This document shows positions 52,601-63,559 of a stretch of 64,000 nt of DNA, piece after piece (positions within the stretch are counted from its first letter, which is position 1; each line of letters begins with the position of its first letter). The stretch lies in contig NC_089234.1 in NCBI RefSeq assembly GCF_963924675.1, forward strand, positions 25,411,668 through 25,475,667, read 5' to 3'. Origin of the DNA: Phocoena phocoena. Taxonomy: Eukaryota; Chordata; Mammalia; Artiodactyla; Phocoenidae. The notes under the pieces are model-generated. The model worked only from the letters and a program-made list of their open reading frames with translations, did no database searches and was not told the origin of the DNA. A program made the position numbers and the translations under genes.

Positions 52601-52729
52601 CAGCGACTGCGAGCGGAAGCTACCCGCGCCGCCGGCCCCGGGGAGGCGCGAGGACAGGCGCGAGCCGTCTCCGAATACCTTGCGGTAGGAGGAGGCGGCG
52701 CCCAGGTAGTGCTCCGAGCCGAAGCTCAT
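41956..52729 (-). CDS. INA: Alpha-internexin (type IV neuronal intermediate filament), complete
   Basis: Three minus-strand exons, 52729-51665, 43863-43739 and 42265-41956, join to 1,500 bp and 499 residues plus TAA, the same length as human INA. The Ser/Arg-rich head (1 to about 93) starts [10 protein letters not shown]. The rod opens with the helix-initiation motif LNDRF at 101-105, runs through coil 1 and coil 2, and ends in the conserved [20 protein letters not shown] (383-402) and EETR. The tail (407-499) carries a Glu run in [11 protein letters not shown] and ends SSQKI. Alpha-internexin co-assembles with neurofilament NEFL/NEFM/NEFH and peripherin in axons, and is made early in postmitotic neurons. 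The intron positions (phase 0 after codon 355, phase 2 in Arg397) are those of type IV genes. The start has a good context (CACCATGA) and no upstream in-frame alternative. The frame is intact. Confidence 0.98.
42990..43170 (+). repeat. MIR SINE fragment
   Basis: 'cactgtgcctttgagcatgt', 'tctcatctgcaaaatgggaa' and 'agtgcctggcacgcagtagt' mark a diverged MIR. Confidence 0.8.
43185..43312 (-). repeat. L1 3'-end fragment
   Basis: The complement matches the 3' end of the L1 at 34101-39905: 'gggagattgggattgacatg' and 'taataagaacctgctg' (minus strand), with the ACC repeat on the plus strand. A 5'-truncated insertion. Confidence 0.85.
43335..43428. repeat. 47-bp tandem duplication in INA intron 2
   Basis: Copies at 43335-43381 and 43382-43428 share their first 32 bases and last 8 bases and differ over 7 bases between (ggggatt versus tcacctt). 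Confidence 0.92.
43739..43863 (-). CDS. INA: INA exon 2 (end of rod coil 2)
   Basis: 125 bp encoding [20 protein letters not shown] and [21 protein letters not shown]. Acceptor TTTTCAG and donor GTATGT on the minus strand. Arg397 is split 2+1 with the next exon. Confidence 0.97.
43940..44095. repeat. MER5A-like hAT MITE fragment
   Basis: 'aaggattctcaaccctgcct', 'tggggtcccagcatctgcat' and 'ccccaggagatttggataca' match the general wording of this ancient DNA transposon. Diverged. Confidence 0.6.
44530..44860 (+). repeat. L2 LINE fragment
   Basis: 'aattaagtccaaactcctca', 'tttcctctgtttggaatgct' and 'ttcaaatgccctttactaag' mark an ancient L2 on the plus strand. Confidence 0.65.
44989..45352 (-). 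repeat. CHR-2-type SINE
   Basis: Minus strand, hence sense with INA. Target duplication ccactctgMttttta at 44974-44988 and 45353-45367 with one mismatch. Confidence 0.93.
45390..45565 (-). repeat. MER20-like hAT MITE
   Basis: Plus strand 'ggggggctgtcctatgaacg', 'gcagcatccctgacctctat', 'ccactagatgccagtagcac' and 'aatgtctccagacactgct' is the complement of MER20, an ancient eutherian hAT-Charlie element. Confidence 0.85.
47030..47142 (-). repeat. L1 3'-end fragment
   Basis: Same L1 3' end as at 34101-39905, antisense: 'gtcaatcccaatctcccaat' and 'gttcttattagttatctatt' on the plus strand. About 110 bp, heavily 5' truncated. Confidence 0.85.
48230..48390. repeat. MER5A-like hAT MITE fragment
   Basis: 'cctgggccccacctacaaac', 'gagtgggcctgagaatcttt' and 'ttaggaaccactag' fit this ancient element. 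Confidence 0.65.
48906..49124 (+). repeat. CHR-1-type cetacean SINE, young copy
   Basis: Starts gcttccctggtggcgcagtg. Pol III A box in the head and B box ggttcgtgcc near 48960-48970. Oligo-A plus AAATAAA tail. A perfect 17-bp target duplication, taaagagggtggctctg, lies at 48889-48905 and 49125-49141. The intact duplication argues for a recent insertion. It is antisense to INA. Confidence 0.96.
49634..49682. repeat. (AC)n microsatellite
   Basis: About 24 uninterrupted AC units, followed by a TA-rich segment. Lies in INA intron 1. Confidence 0.98.
51665..52729 (-). CDS. INA: INA exon 1 (head and most of rod)
   Basis: 1,065 coding bp, 355 codons, phase 0 at the end. ATG is at 52729-52727 and the donor GTAA is at 51664-51661 on the minus strand. 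Very GC-rich (CpG island). It encodes the head and rod as far as HSAEVASYQ. Three long frames on the other strand (e.g. 51816-52436) are GC-driven shadows. Confidence 0.98.
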
Positions 52730-53060
52730 GGTGCCGGGACCAGGACCGGGAGAGCGGCTGCGCTGGAGCTGACGAGGAGAAGAGAGGTGAGCCGGCCCGG
52801 ACGCGGCGGAGCGGTGTGCACCGGGTTTTAAGGCGTGGGGTGGCGGGGTTGGGGGGGTGCCTGGGGCGGCGCGTTGTGGGCGGAGCTCCTGCTCCGGGTC
52901 TGGCGGAGAGAGGGAGGGGGGGCGTCCAGGAGCGGGGGCGGGGAAGCGCAGTGACTACCGCAGCTGCGCGCGCCGCGGACCGAGGGCGCGGGGACAGAGC
53001 CATTTGCGTAGGAGCCACCGCCTGTCTGAAGCGTCCGTCCCCGAGAGTTATCTGGTTTGG
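51700..53060. promoter_or_regulatory. CpG island over INA promoter and exon 1
   Basis: A sharp rise in G+C and CpG against AT-rich flanks, covering the INA promoter, 5' UTR and exon 1. Contains GC-box (Sp1-type) motifs such as gggggcgggg at about 52934-52943 and gtgggcgg near 52875-52882. Confidence 0.85.
52785..52835 (-). promoter_or_regulatory. INA: INA core promoter
   Basis: A TATA-like CTTAAAACCC on the minus strand at 52832-52823 sits about 100 bp upstream of the ATG, so a start site near 52,795-52,800 and a 5' UTR of about 70 bp are expected. GC boxes lie further upstream. The start site is inferred, not measured. Confidence 0.6.
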
Positions 53061-54239
53061 AAGTGACTTGTGCGGAAGGGTGCCTAAACGATGGGGGTTT
53101 CCCATCCGGAAACCACACGGCTCCGTCGCGTCCCTTGACCCTGTCCTCCTTGCCCCCTTTAATCCACTGGGAGGTTAGTGTTTTCTGGGAGGTATGCTGT
53201 ACGCTCATCGCCACCCTGGAGCTCCCGAGCGTGAGGTCCTGTTTTTCCAGACAGAGTGTGGACCCTCAGGGCGCGGCTTTGGCCCCTCCCTCTGCCCGCT
53301 TGGGGTTCCCAGGGGAGAAGTGGGTCTACGTCAGAGAGCATCTCGTCAGCTGTTCCTCTGCAGCTCTCCGGAGCGCCCGGGGTTGGGTGGCTGTGCTGAA
53401 AGCCTGTGACGCCCGGGAAGAGAGGGGAGGAAGGTAAAGGGAGTGGGCCTGAGTTGCAGAGACTGGAGAGAAGCGGAGGAAAGAGCTGGGATGGCCACGA
53501 TGGGCAGAGCTGAGGTGCCACTGCCACTTGTATAAGCGTGCTCTCCTGTTCACCACAGTCCCCCGCCACTCTCCATTGAATAACGTCCACCTTCTTAATT
53601 TAGTTACTTTACCTGTCTCGCCCTGTAGGCAGGCATTTGAGATTTCAGTCTGTGTAAATGTTCATCTGGTTTAGGGAGGGCCCCTTCTTGTGGAGATCTG
53701 TCTTTGGACAAAAGAGGTCCCTGCGAACAGATTAAACTCCAAAAGTGGGGAAGAGTGCTGATGACTGAGCTGGCCTCCTTCACTACACAGTGGTGGATTT
53801 CCAAGAATGGGATCTGTAAAGATGAAGGCTGGGAGGAGGTCGGGTGGGGTCTTCAAATTTATAATCTCTCAGGATGTGGCTATGGCTTTGAAGAGGGAGG
53901 ATGAAGAACTTTTTAGTAGATTCCAGAATTCCAAACTGAAGGCCTTTCTTGATCTTGGAATCTCAAGGATGTAGTTCTAGGATAAGTTTTACTTTCATGG
54001 AGGAAATATTACCTGAGACAGGCCACTAAAGGAAGGGGGGAATAGAGGCCTATGGGACTTTGGAGCGTATTCTTGGCTTTGTGCTTTATGTCATGTAAGA
54101 TGGTCAGGCCCTGCCACAGCCTGTCTCTGTGGTTCCTCATCAGACCAGGACCTGAGCTGGAGGGACTCAATGCTGAGTTCAGTGGGCTCAGAAATTCCTG
54201 GTGATGTGAAGGATGGAAGAGTGCTAACATCACAGAATG

Positions 54240-54400
54240 AATATTCTCTGCCAGCCTTTGTGCCAGGAATTTTGCATAGGTTTACCTCCTTTTGGCCACT
54301 CTTCAAGGTAGCCCTTTCCCCCATCTTACAGATAAGAAACCAAGGCTTAGCTGCAGCACTCTGCATAAGGTCACTAGCAAGCAAACATTCTTTCCTCGCT
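54240..54400 (+). repeat. MIR SINE fragment
   Basis: 'cctttgtgccaggaatttt', 'cccatcttacagataagaaa' and 'ataaggtcactagcaagc' mark a diverged MIR. Confidence 0.7.
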
Positions 54401-55669
54401 GCATAATTCTACTTCTTAGAAAAATGAGACTCTTGAAGTCTTATTAATTTCCATGCAGCCAGAATAAAGCTAAGTAGGCTTCAGGAAAGTTTTGGCCAAT
54501 AACAAAGTAGCAGGCTGGTTTGTAATTCAAAGAATTAGAGGTGATGGGTTTGAATTGTGGCTGCTGCCACTTCCTAAGCATGTGGGGATAACAACGCCCA
54601 CCTCGCCAAGGTCATAAAAAACTGAGTTGATGCATGTGAAGGTGCTTTGTTCAGGTATAAGGGGTTATTGTCATCATTGTCCTCTTTCAAATAACAGACA
54701 TTGCTTTGCATCTACTGTCAACAGCAAATGAGTTGGGTTTCGTGATGGAATTGTCCACAGTATCCTTGCACAGGCCTCCAGGCTTGCCCTTGGGAGTGAG
54801 AATACAGCCCACTTGACTGTGCTACCAGGGACCAACATGAGTGTGGCTAAGTGGAAACACCCACAGATAGTTAGAAGATCTTACATCTGGGCTGTTGCTC
54901 CGATCTCATTTTAACCATGTTATCAGGACTACCAAAAATCAGCAAAATGTCCTAGTTGGAGTCTCACCTTTCTTTTCCTTTCCATCCTCCAATAGAAGCA
55001 GTAATCCAAAGGCAAGACACACATAGAGCAGAAGATGAGGCAAAAGGCCTGAATAATCCATCAAAGGGGCAGTGGCCCTGGAAAATCTAAAGTGGGCTGC
55101 ATTTTGCAATTTCTGAATAGCTTACCTGAGATTCCATACTGAGATTCCCCAGTGAGACTTGTGTCTCCCTGCCTCCCCTTTCTTGACATACCACTCCGTA
55201 GGCCCACATGTTTGGCTTTAATCATTTTAGCACAAAGCTGTACTACCAAGGAGTGATCTTGGCTGAGTCTCAAACCACAACTCCTTCCAGCTGGCCAGGT
55301 CTCCTGAGGGAGTGCCCTGCCCTATGCAAGGGGTGTGTATTCATCTTCCTGTAATGTCAGACTCAGGCAGACACATTGTTCAGTTATCCCCAGGTTCTCC
55401 TTCATGCCACATCCTCTGTGGCCTCTGCATTTGGCAGTGCTCACTACTCTCCTGGGTTTCAAGGACTTAGTCTTTGGCCTCTGCTCTTCCCTCATAAATT
55501 CTTTTTTAGGTATGCTGCCTCCCAGAGGCAGAGAGCCTTGTGATAAAGTTCTCTCCGTAAGAGCTCTAGTTTTGCATCACAGTTCTTCCTAGCCATGGGA
55601 CTTTGAACAAGTTGCTATTATTTGCTGAACCTTACTTAGTCTCTTCATCTGTAAAATTTCAATAAAACC

Positions 55670-55785
55670 ATCCACCTGAGGGGTCTCCAAACCTGACTGC
55701 TCATTAGAAGTACCTGGGAACTTAAATTCAGATTCCCAGGCATTACCCCAGACCCATTGAATTTAGGTTTGAGAACCCTTGACCT
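55670..55785. repeat. MER5A-like fragment
   Basis: 'gggtctccaaacctgactgc', 'agaagtacctgggaacttaa' and 'ggtttgagaacccttgac' fit an internally shortened MER5-type element. Confidence 0.6.
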
Positions 55786-55899
55786 CTCTCTCATGAGATT
55801 ACTATGAGGTGTAAATGTGATTATGTATACAAAGTGGGTATCACAGTGCCTGCCATGTGCATGCTCAAGAAATTCCTTGGAATTTTTTTCCTGTGCCCC

Positions 55900-56165
55900 C
55901 ACTTCAGCTGTTGAAATCCTTAAGGCTCAAATGCTGCCTCCTCCGTGAAGCCTTCCCTGATATTTCCAATGTAAAGTGATCCTTCCCTCTCATGAGCTCT
56001 CCTCCTCCTACCCACAGCCTTTGTAGTATTCACATGACATAATTGCCTCCCATCTTCTGCTGTAATTATTTGTGTGTTTGTCTAAACTGAACTGGAAGCT
56101 CCTTGAGCACAACTTCTATATCTATGTATCTCTCTCAGCATCTGTCACAGTATTAAACACATGTG
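55900..56165 (+). repeat. L2 LINE 3' end
   Basis: 'aggctcaaatgctgcctcct', 'gtgaagccttccctgatatt', 'actggaagctccttgagcac' and 'tctgtcacagtattaaacac' mark the 3' end of L2. Confidence 0.75.
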
Positions 56166-56209
56166 AGGAGAAAAAGATGGTTGAATTTTTTCCTGTACAA
56201 CCACTTGGG

Positions 56210-57190
56210 AAAACTCTTTGGCATGACACCAAGGGTGCGATCCATAAAGGAAATCAACTTCATAAAAATTAAAAAATCTTTTGCTCTGTAAAAGACCCAT
56301 TTAAGAAGATGAAAAGACAAACCACAGATTGGAAGGAAGTATTTGAAAATCACATATCCAACAAAGGATGTATATCCATAGTATATAAAGAACTCTAAAC
56401 ATAGCAGTAAGAAAATGAACATTCCAATTAGAAAATGGACAAAAGACTTGAGCAGACATTTTACCAAAGGGAATATACAGATGGCAAATAAGCATACGAA
56501 AAATATGTTCAACATCACTAGCCTTTGGGGAAATGCAATTTAAAACCACAATGATACATACTTATTAGAGTGGCAGAGACAAAATACTGACAGTATCGAG
56601 TGCCTACAAGGATTCAGAGCATCTGGATCTCTTATCCACTGCTGGTGGGACTGTAAAACAGTACAGCCACTCTGGAAAACACTTCGGCAGTTTTTTATAA
56701 AGTTAAAAATACATTTACTGTATGACTCAGCAATCTCACTCCTGAATAATTAGCCTAGAAAAATGAAAACCTATGTTCACAGAAAAATTTGTATACGAAT
56801 GGTCACATTAGCTTTCTTTATAATAGACAAAAACAGAAAACAACCTAAGTGTCCTTCAACAGGTGAATGGATAAACAAACTGTGATACGTCCATCTAAAG
56901 GAATGCTAATCTATATTAAAAAGAATCAACTATTGATGAATAATTCTCAACAACTTGGATGAATCACAAGGGCATTATGCTGAGTGAAGAAGTACTCCAT
57001 ATTATGTGATTTCATTTATGTAACATTCTTGAAATGAAAAAATTGTAGCGATTGAAAACATCAATGGTTGATGGATTAGGGTTAGGGGGAGGATACGACT
57101 ATAAAGGGGTAACATGAAGGTTGTTTTGTTCTGTAACTTTGAGTTCTGTTACTCAAATTTATACATGTGATAAAAATTCATAGAATGAAA
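56210..57190 (+). repeat. Old L1 ORF2 end and 3' UTR
   Basis: Plus strand: 'gatggcaaataagcatacga', 'ctgctggtgggactgtaaaa', 'ctcagcaatctcactcctga', 'aacaggtgaatggataaaca' and 'acttggatgaatcacaaggg'. The translation is full of stops. Older than the L1 at 34101. Confidence 0.88.
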
Positions 57191-57379
57191 GAGAGAGAGA
57201 GGGAGGAACCTAGTGAAATCCAAATAAAGTCTGTAGTTGAATTAATTTGTTGTGTCAGTGTCATTTTCTTGTTTTTGATAATGTACTAAGGTTATGTAAG
57301 ATATTATCATGAAGAGTGAGCTGGATTCATGGTACCTGGGAACTTTCTGTACTATTTTTGCAACTTCTTTTGGGTCTTA

Positions 57380-57670
57380 AACTATTTCAAAGTAAGAAAT
57401 AGTTCTTTGAAAATTATATACATATCAAAAATAGGCAAATGTTCTTTGGAGGTATATGCTGAAGTATTTAGGTTTGCAATGTCATGATTTATATAACGTA
57501 CTCTCAGATGGTTTGGCAAAAATAGTACACACACACATACACACACACAGATGCAGAGGAGATAAAGCAAATGTGGCAAAAAGTTAACAATTGGTGAATG
57601 CAGATGTTTATTGTATTAGTCTGGCAACTTTTCTATAGGTTTGGAAATTTCAAAATAAAAAGTTATGAAA
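57380..57670 (+). repeat. Old L1 3'-UTR-like fragment
   Basis: 'gtatatgctgaagtatttag', 'aaatgtggcaaaaagttaac' and 'ggaaatttcaaaataaaaag' resemble an L1M tail. Includes a CA-rich run at about 57528-57549. Confidence 0.6.
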
Positions 57671-57909
57671 ATTGATTAATATATAGGTAGATAGGTAGAA
57701 AGATAAAATAAGCAAAAAAGAATGTATTATCCAGAACCTTCAATCTAATGCTGTACCAGCTTTGTCTAATAACAAAGCTCTCCCCACTCCCCTCCTGCCC
57801 AACAATAGGAAAATCCTGCTTGTTCTGGAGTAACAACAACCAAAAAAAGGTCAGAATTTACACTCTGTTGGGAGTATTTTAAGTGCTATACTGAATCCTT
57901 GGTGTTACC

Positions 57910-58260
57910 GTAGCCAATTAACAAATATTTACTGAACCCTGGCTATGTGCCAGCTGCTGGAATTATAGCAACGAATATAGCTAGAAGTGATAAAAAGTGT
58001 CCTTTTCTCAGATTAATTTTTTTTAGTAAATATAGAATCATACACATTTTATATATGTTCTACAGCTTTCATTTCTTACTTTATAAATTGTAGCCATTTA
58101 CCCACATCAGTTATGTAGATCTGTTTACTTCATTTCACAGTTCGGTGTGGTGTGCAGTTATATGGATGTGCTATAAGTTGTTCAGTCAATCTCGTGTTGG
58201 ACTCATATTATTTTTAATTTTTCCACTATTAAAAACACCATAATTTTTTAAAAAGAAAGA
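57910..58260. repeat. MIR piece followed by antisense L1-like piece
   Basis: About 57920-57975 is MIR-like ('atttactgaaccctggctat'). About 58020-58260 resembles the complement of an old L1 end ('tagaatcatacacatttt', 'ttttccactattaaaaacac'). Confidence 0.45.
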
Positions 58261-59889
58261 AAAATAAATGACCTGAAAGAAAAAGAAAACATATTACCTG
58301 AGTGAAATCCAGCCTCCACGTCTACTTTGCCTTAAACAGCCAACCAACCGACATTTATTGAACACCTACTGTGTGTCCAGTTAAATGTTTTGCTGCTTGT
58401 GTCTGTTTGTGTAGGAAAAGACATGTGATGTGGTCACTACCTCTAAGGAGTGAAGTTGAAGAGTTATGGCTAATTTGAGGTCCTAACTTATGGACTACGA
58501 TAAGGCAGGATGTATTTAACTGCAGACCATGTGTGTTAAGTAATTAGAGGGAAGCCCACCCCTTTTCTGTGTCTGGTTTTATACTAGTAATATTTGTTCA
58601 GCCTAGTTTCTTCAGCCCCATGAAAACATGCTTGCATGAGCATGTCATCAAGGCAGGTGGAGAGGATTATGCCCCAAACTTCCTGGAGAAGCGGGAAATT
58701 TTTTTTAACAAAGACACGTGAAAGAGCATGAATGACATCAAGCTAAGTCATATGCTTATTTGTCCTCTGTCCATAAAAATTAAACTGTTTCTATCTACAA
58801 GAAAAGGCAAAAGAGCTCTGAGTCCTTTGGTATGGCTCAGTTGATGGTGACACGTCAATCTATGTGGGTGTAGTTTTGCTTACAAATTGGTGTTTACACA
58901 GTTTTGCATTGCATTGTTTGTTGCACAGCTTTTTGTCCCCTTGTACTTGTTCCATATTTTTGCTTAGAGGTTTCTTGGTGACCATTCTAATTTAAAAATA
59001 AAATCAAAACAAAAGTTTCTATGTTTTGGCCTTAGCAATCTCTCCATGCTTAAGCTGATCCAGAAGGCTCTGTGTGTTTGCATACTTCTCTCTCTCATCC
59101 TTTCCCCCTTCCCAGAATTAGCTCTTTGTTTACCTCTTCTAAATCCGAGTTCAGGCTGAACCAGAGTTGCCAGAGCCCCAGGGTTAGGAGAAACAGGGAG
59201 GCTTGCCAGCTCAGTTGCACTTCAGGACCTAGGACAGCTCCTCAGCCTTCCTGGTGTGGGCGCCTACTTTTTTAGACCTCACAGAACGTCAGAAGGCAAT
59301 CAAATTTGAGAAGCCATTTGGTCCCCACCCCACCCCCGCCTTTTGATGATGCCTAGAGAAAGGATCCCACTCAGCAAATGTTTCAGGATTATTAACTGCC
59401 TGGCTGTGGGAGATACAAAGGGGTTGGAGGGCTCCCACACCCCCGGCATTTCCTGTATCTACATGTCTGCTGATGCCTAAAAAAATCCTTCAGTTCAACT
59501 CAGCAAAATTATGTGGATCAAGCTTTTTCCTCCCTGGAAAGAGGTATGGCCTAAATACAGATATGCTGTGGGAAGGGGAACAGAGGGACTCCAGTTTGAA
59601 TGAGAAAATAATCCCTCCTGAGGGCTTGTCTCGAAGGGTACTAAAGGAAGAGAGAGCCCAGAGCATTGGGAGCCCAAAAGGGGCTGGAGAGGAAGTGGCA
59701 GGAGGAAGTCAAGAAGAGGGGCATTCAGAGAAGTCTGGGCAGATGTGGTGAGCTTCACACTGTTGGCCCCAAGTGTACCCTGAACACACAGTCCAAGGAG
59801 AAGCCTCACACTTTCTTAAGAAGAATACAGAGGCCTGTTGTCTCCTCTTCCAAATACACATAGCAAAAGTCACCAGACTCCTTTTCAAA

Positions 59890-60450
59890 AGATATTTATG
59901 TAATGATTTAATGCATTTTTGTCTTCATTGTTCCTCACAATAAACTTAGAAAGGGTTTGTTTTGGGTTTTAAAATTTATTTATTTATTTATTTTTGGCTG
60001 CGTTGGGCCTTCGTTGCTGCACACGGGCTTTCCCTAGTTGCAGCGACCAGGGGCTACTCTTTGGTGTGGTGTGTGGGCTTCATATTGCGGTGGCTTCTCT
60101 TGTTGCAGAGCACGGAATCTAGGTACCCGGGCTTCAGTTGTTGTGGCTCGTGGCCTCTAGAGCGCAGGCTCAGTAGTTGTGGCACACGGGCTTAGTTGCT
60201 CCGCGGCATGTGGGATCTTCCCAGACTAGGGATCGAACCTGTGTCACCTGTATTGGCAGGCAGATTCTTATCTACTGTGCCACCAGGGAAACCCTAGAAA
60301 GGGTTTTATTATTTGCATTTTTCAAATGAATAAACTGAGACCCTGAGAGGTTGGGTAACTTGCCCAAAGTGACACAGCTGGAAAATGCAGAGCTGGGTCT
60401 TGAACTCAGTTTCTCTGACTCCAAGCTGGTGTTCTTTCCATGACACTGCA
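59890..60450 (+). repeat. MIR-like repeat split by a SINE
   Basis: The left part (59890-59958) and the right part (60295-60450: 'tgaataaactgagaccctga', 'ggtaacttgcccaaagtgac', 'gctgggtcttgaactcag') are joined if the SINE at 59959-60294 is removed. Confidence 0.65.
59959..60294 (-). repeat. CHR-2-type SINE
   Basis: Minus-strand copy with a perfect 12-bp target duplication, tagaaagggttt, at 59947-59958 and 60295-60306. It lies inside a MIR. Confidence 0.94.
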
Positions 60451-60474
60451 TCTCTAACAGGGTCTTTGTGTGCT

Positions 60475-60865
60475 TGTGGTAAAATATATATAACATGAAT
60501 TTTACTGTTTTACGTGAATTCTACTGTTTTAGCCATTTTAAAGTGTACAATTCAGTGGCATTAATTACATTCACAATGTTGTGTAATCATCACAACGATC
60601 TATTTCTAAAACTTTTTCATCACTCCAAACAGAAACTCTGTAACCATTAAATAATAGCTCCCCTTGCCACCTCCCAGACTCCAGCCTCTGGTAACTTCTA
60701 TGTTTTGTCTCTTTGATTTTGACTATTCTAAGTACCTTATATAAGTGGAATGATAGAATATTTGTTCTTTCATACCTGGCTTATTTTATTTAGTGTAATG
60801 TTTTCAAGGTTCATCAGTGTTGTAGCAGTCACCAGAGTTCCGTTTCTTTTTATGGCCTAATAAGG
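60475..60865 (-). repeat. Old L1 3' UTR, antisense
   Basis: The plus strand shows the complement of the common L1M tail: 'gtgtacaattcagtggcatt', 'attcacaatgttgtgtaatc' and 'aaggttcatcagtgttgta'. It is the same family as 31500-31690. Confidence 0.85.
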
Positions 60866-61927
60866 TCTTGTGGTTGCAAAGGACAGATTCACTCAGGCCA
60901 CCAGGAGTAATGAGAGGTTATTGTAAGCAACGTTATAGAATTAAGGAAGACAGAAATCTCAGCCACAGGCTAGAAGTTCAGGAACAGCCATATGGCTGGG
61001 CTTACTCTGGACTTAAATACAATTTAGGATCTGATCAGCACAGCTCTAGGGACCAAAATATCTCACTGCCCCGATAGTGACAGGAGTTTGCTGTTTTCTG
61101 ATACTTGGCCATTTTGCCACCTTAGCAATCTGCTTCCACAGCTCCTGTATGGTCTGGCACTACGAACCACCAGCTGCTTACTCTCTGAAAAGCAATGCTC
61201 AGGCTTTTGCTGACTCCAGATTTCTACCACTTCAGTGATATGCTATCTTTTATCCCTCTGTGACCTTCATCTCCTGTGTCCACTGTCAATGGACAAGCTT
61301 TCTCCAAAAATCTGATTCTTTTTTCTGTTGGCCTTGTTAGTCTCCAATCATCTCATATCTCATAAGCCACCTGCCTGCCCAGAAATTAGCTGCCCTTGAG
61401 TCAAGCATCTTCCCCTGCTCTGATCACTTGTGGCCAGCATGATAAGTCACGTGCTATTAAACTATGGTTCTTAATGGTAAAGCCCTGCATCTCTCAGGAG
61501 GAGGTTGAGAGCACCGCAGGCAGGCACCCAGAGAATCATTGACTTAATTCTTCTACATCAGCTCTCCCACACTCTGCTGTGGAGCTGTCTATTGTACTTT
61601 AACCCTATGGCCTGCATCTACTTCTGTGACTTCTCAAGTCATGGATCAGAGGTGTAAATGTCTGGGTTAATGTGTACTATGCAGATATTTCTACACATAC
61701 TTTTAGAATATACAGGCATAGCTCAGAGATATTGGGGGTTCAGTTCCAGAGCACTGTAATAAAGTGACTATCTAAAACTAATATCACAATAAAGCAAGTC
61801 ACACGAATTTTTTGGTTTTCCTGTGCATATAAAAGTTACATTTACACTATACTGTAGTCTGTTAAATGTGCAATAGCATTTTGTCTAAAAAAAAAACAAT
61901 GTACATACCTTAATTAAAAATATTGCT

Positions 61928-62120
61928 GGGGTTCCCTGGTGGCGCAGTGGTTGAGAGTCTGCCTGCCGATGCAGGGGACACGGGTTCGTGCCCCGGTCTG
62001 GGAAGATCCCACATGCCGTGGAGCGGCTGCGCCCGTGAGCCATGGCCGCACATCCGGAGCCTGTGCTCCGCAATGGGAGAGGCCACAACAGTGAGAGGCC
62101 TGCGTACCGAGAAAAAAAAA
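61928..62120 (+). repeat. CHR-1-type cetacean SINE
   Basis: Plus strand, starting ggggttccctggtggcgcag, oligo-A tail near 62111-62124. Target words tattgct at 61921-61927 and attgct at 62125-62130. Confidence 0.93.
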
Positions 62121-62133
62121 AAAAATTGCTAGG

Positions 62134-62360
62134 GACTTCCCTGGTGGTGCAGTGGTTAGGACTCTGTGCTCCTAATGCAGGGGTTCTGGGTTCGATCCCT
62201 GGTCAGGGAACTAGATTCCACATGCGTGCCGCAATGAAGAGTTTGCATGCCACAACTAAGGAGCCAGCGAGCCACAACTAAGGAGCCCGCCTGCTGCAAC
62301 TAAGACCTGGTGCAACCAAATAAATGAATAAATATTTTAAAAAAATAAAGTAATAAAAAA
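62134..62360 (+). repeat. Cetartiodactyl tRNA-derived SINE, second insertion at same point
   Basis: Plus strand, gacttccctggtggtgcagt head, B box ggttcgatcc near 62190-62199, AAATAAATGAATAAAT tail. Followed by tattgct at 62363-62369, the third copy of the target word. Confidence 0.92.
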
Positions 62361-62589
62361 TATATTGCTAAAAAATGCTAACCATCATCTGAGGCTTCAG
62401 TGAATCACAATCTTTTTGCTGATGGGAGGTTTTAAATATTGTGAGAATTACCAATATGTGACACAGAGACATGAAGCGAGCAAATGCTGTTGGAAAAATG
62501 GTACCGGTAGGCTGGCTTGATGCAGGGTTGCCACAAACCTTCAGCTTGCCCCAGATAGTCTCAAAGGTCGCCTTCTAAGATTCTCTGAT

Positions 62590-62980
62590 TGCTAGCTGAC
62601 CATGTCCTGTTGACTTCTCCTGGGAGAGGTTTCTGTCCATTTCTTTCCATTCTTACTGCCATTGAGGTATATTATTTCTCACTCAGGTTATTCCAAAAGC
62701 CTTCTAATTGCCCCCTCCCTACCCATGTCTCCAGGCTCATGCATTTCAGCCTTCCTAGTTTTTCACTATAGATTATGTCATCTTCTTCCTCAAAAGCCTT
62801 CACTAACTGCCCACTGCCTACTGAACAAAATCCATGTGATGTCTGACATTTGAAGTCCTTGATTATCTATGGTTGGTTATTTGTGCAGAGCTCTCTCCCC
62901 GCAACTGTACTGTGGGCTCCTCGAGTTTCAGAACCATGCATGTCTGACTCACTTTATAGCCTCCCACACAGTTAACGACT
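62590..62980 (+). repeat. L2 LINE fragment
   Basis: 'cctcaaaagccttcactaac', 'ctgcctactgaacaaaatcc' and 'actgtgggctcctcgagttt' fit an ancient L2. Confidence 0.6.
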
Positions 62981-63559
62981 ATTGACATAGAACATCAAAT
63001 ATCTCCAAACTAGGAATGAAACCCTAAGAAAGTGATAGAAACCACCCAGTGAATTTCAGTGATGATGTTTGGCAGTTAGCACGCCCATGTTCTGCATGGT
63101 GGAAACATGCAGACTATGTGTATGTTCAGATTTGCATTCAAGGTTGATGAAAGACTATCTGAAAGTCATTGTGCAGTAAGGGATGTAAGGAAGTTATGAA
63201 AGGTGTAAGGCAAGGTCCCTGCCCTCCAGGGGATGAAGGGTGCAGGGCCCATGTGTGCAGGAAGAGGTCTGCTTAGAACAGCAAAGGAGTCCTTGAAGTG
63301 GCTTTCTGGGGACACAGCAAAGGGAAACTGGTTATTTGGGCTGACCTTGGTACAGCCCTCCTTCAAAGAAGTGCTGTGACTCAGACCCCACTGGCTTCAG
63401 CCCTAGTGCCACAGGGGACCCCTGGTGGGTGCAACACACAGGCTGAGGAGGAAAAAGGAGGAATGAGAAAAGGGGAAGGAAAGAGGGAGAGAAGGAAAGT
63501 GAAGAAGGAAATGGGAGTAAAGGAAGTACATTACCAAAGAATCTAACATTTATATCCTA

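Larger units (their letters stand above)
61705..62543. mobile_element. Internally deleted Tigger1-like DNA transposon
   Basis: The left end has 'caggcatagctcagagatat' and 'acactatactgtagtctgtt'. The right part has 'attgtgagaattaccaatat' and 'cagggttgccacaaaccttc'. These are the two outer parts of a Tigger1 (pogo superfamily, TA target) with the transposase centre missing. Two SINEs interrupt it at 61928-62362. The terminal repeat at the right end seems lost. Confidence 0.85.

Noticed and set aside
51816..52831. Long plus-strand open frames (206, 196 and 115 codons) opposite INA exon 1
   Set aside because: They are antisense shadows caused by high GC and regular coiled-coil codon use. They are Ser/Arg/Ala-rich and low complexity, with no family signature.
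52828..53590. Minus- and plus-strand open frames of 120-160 codons upstream of INA
   Set aside because: They overlap the CpG island or its GC-rich shoulder. No recognised domain, splice support or conserved start.
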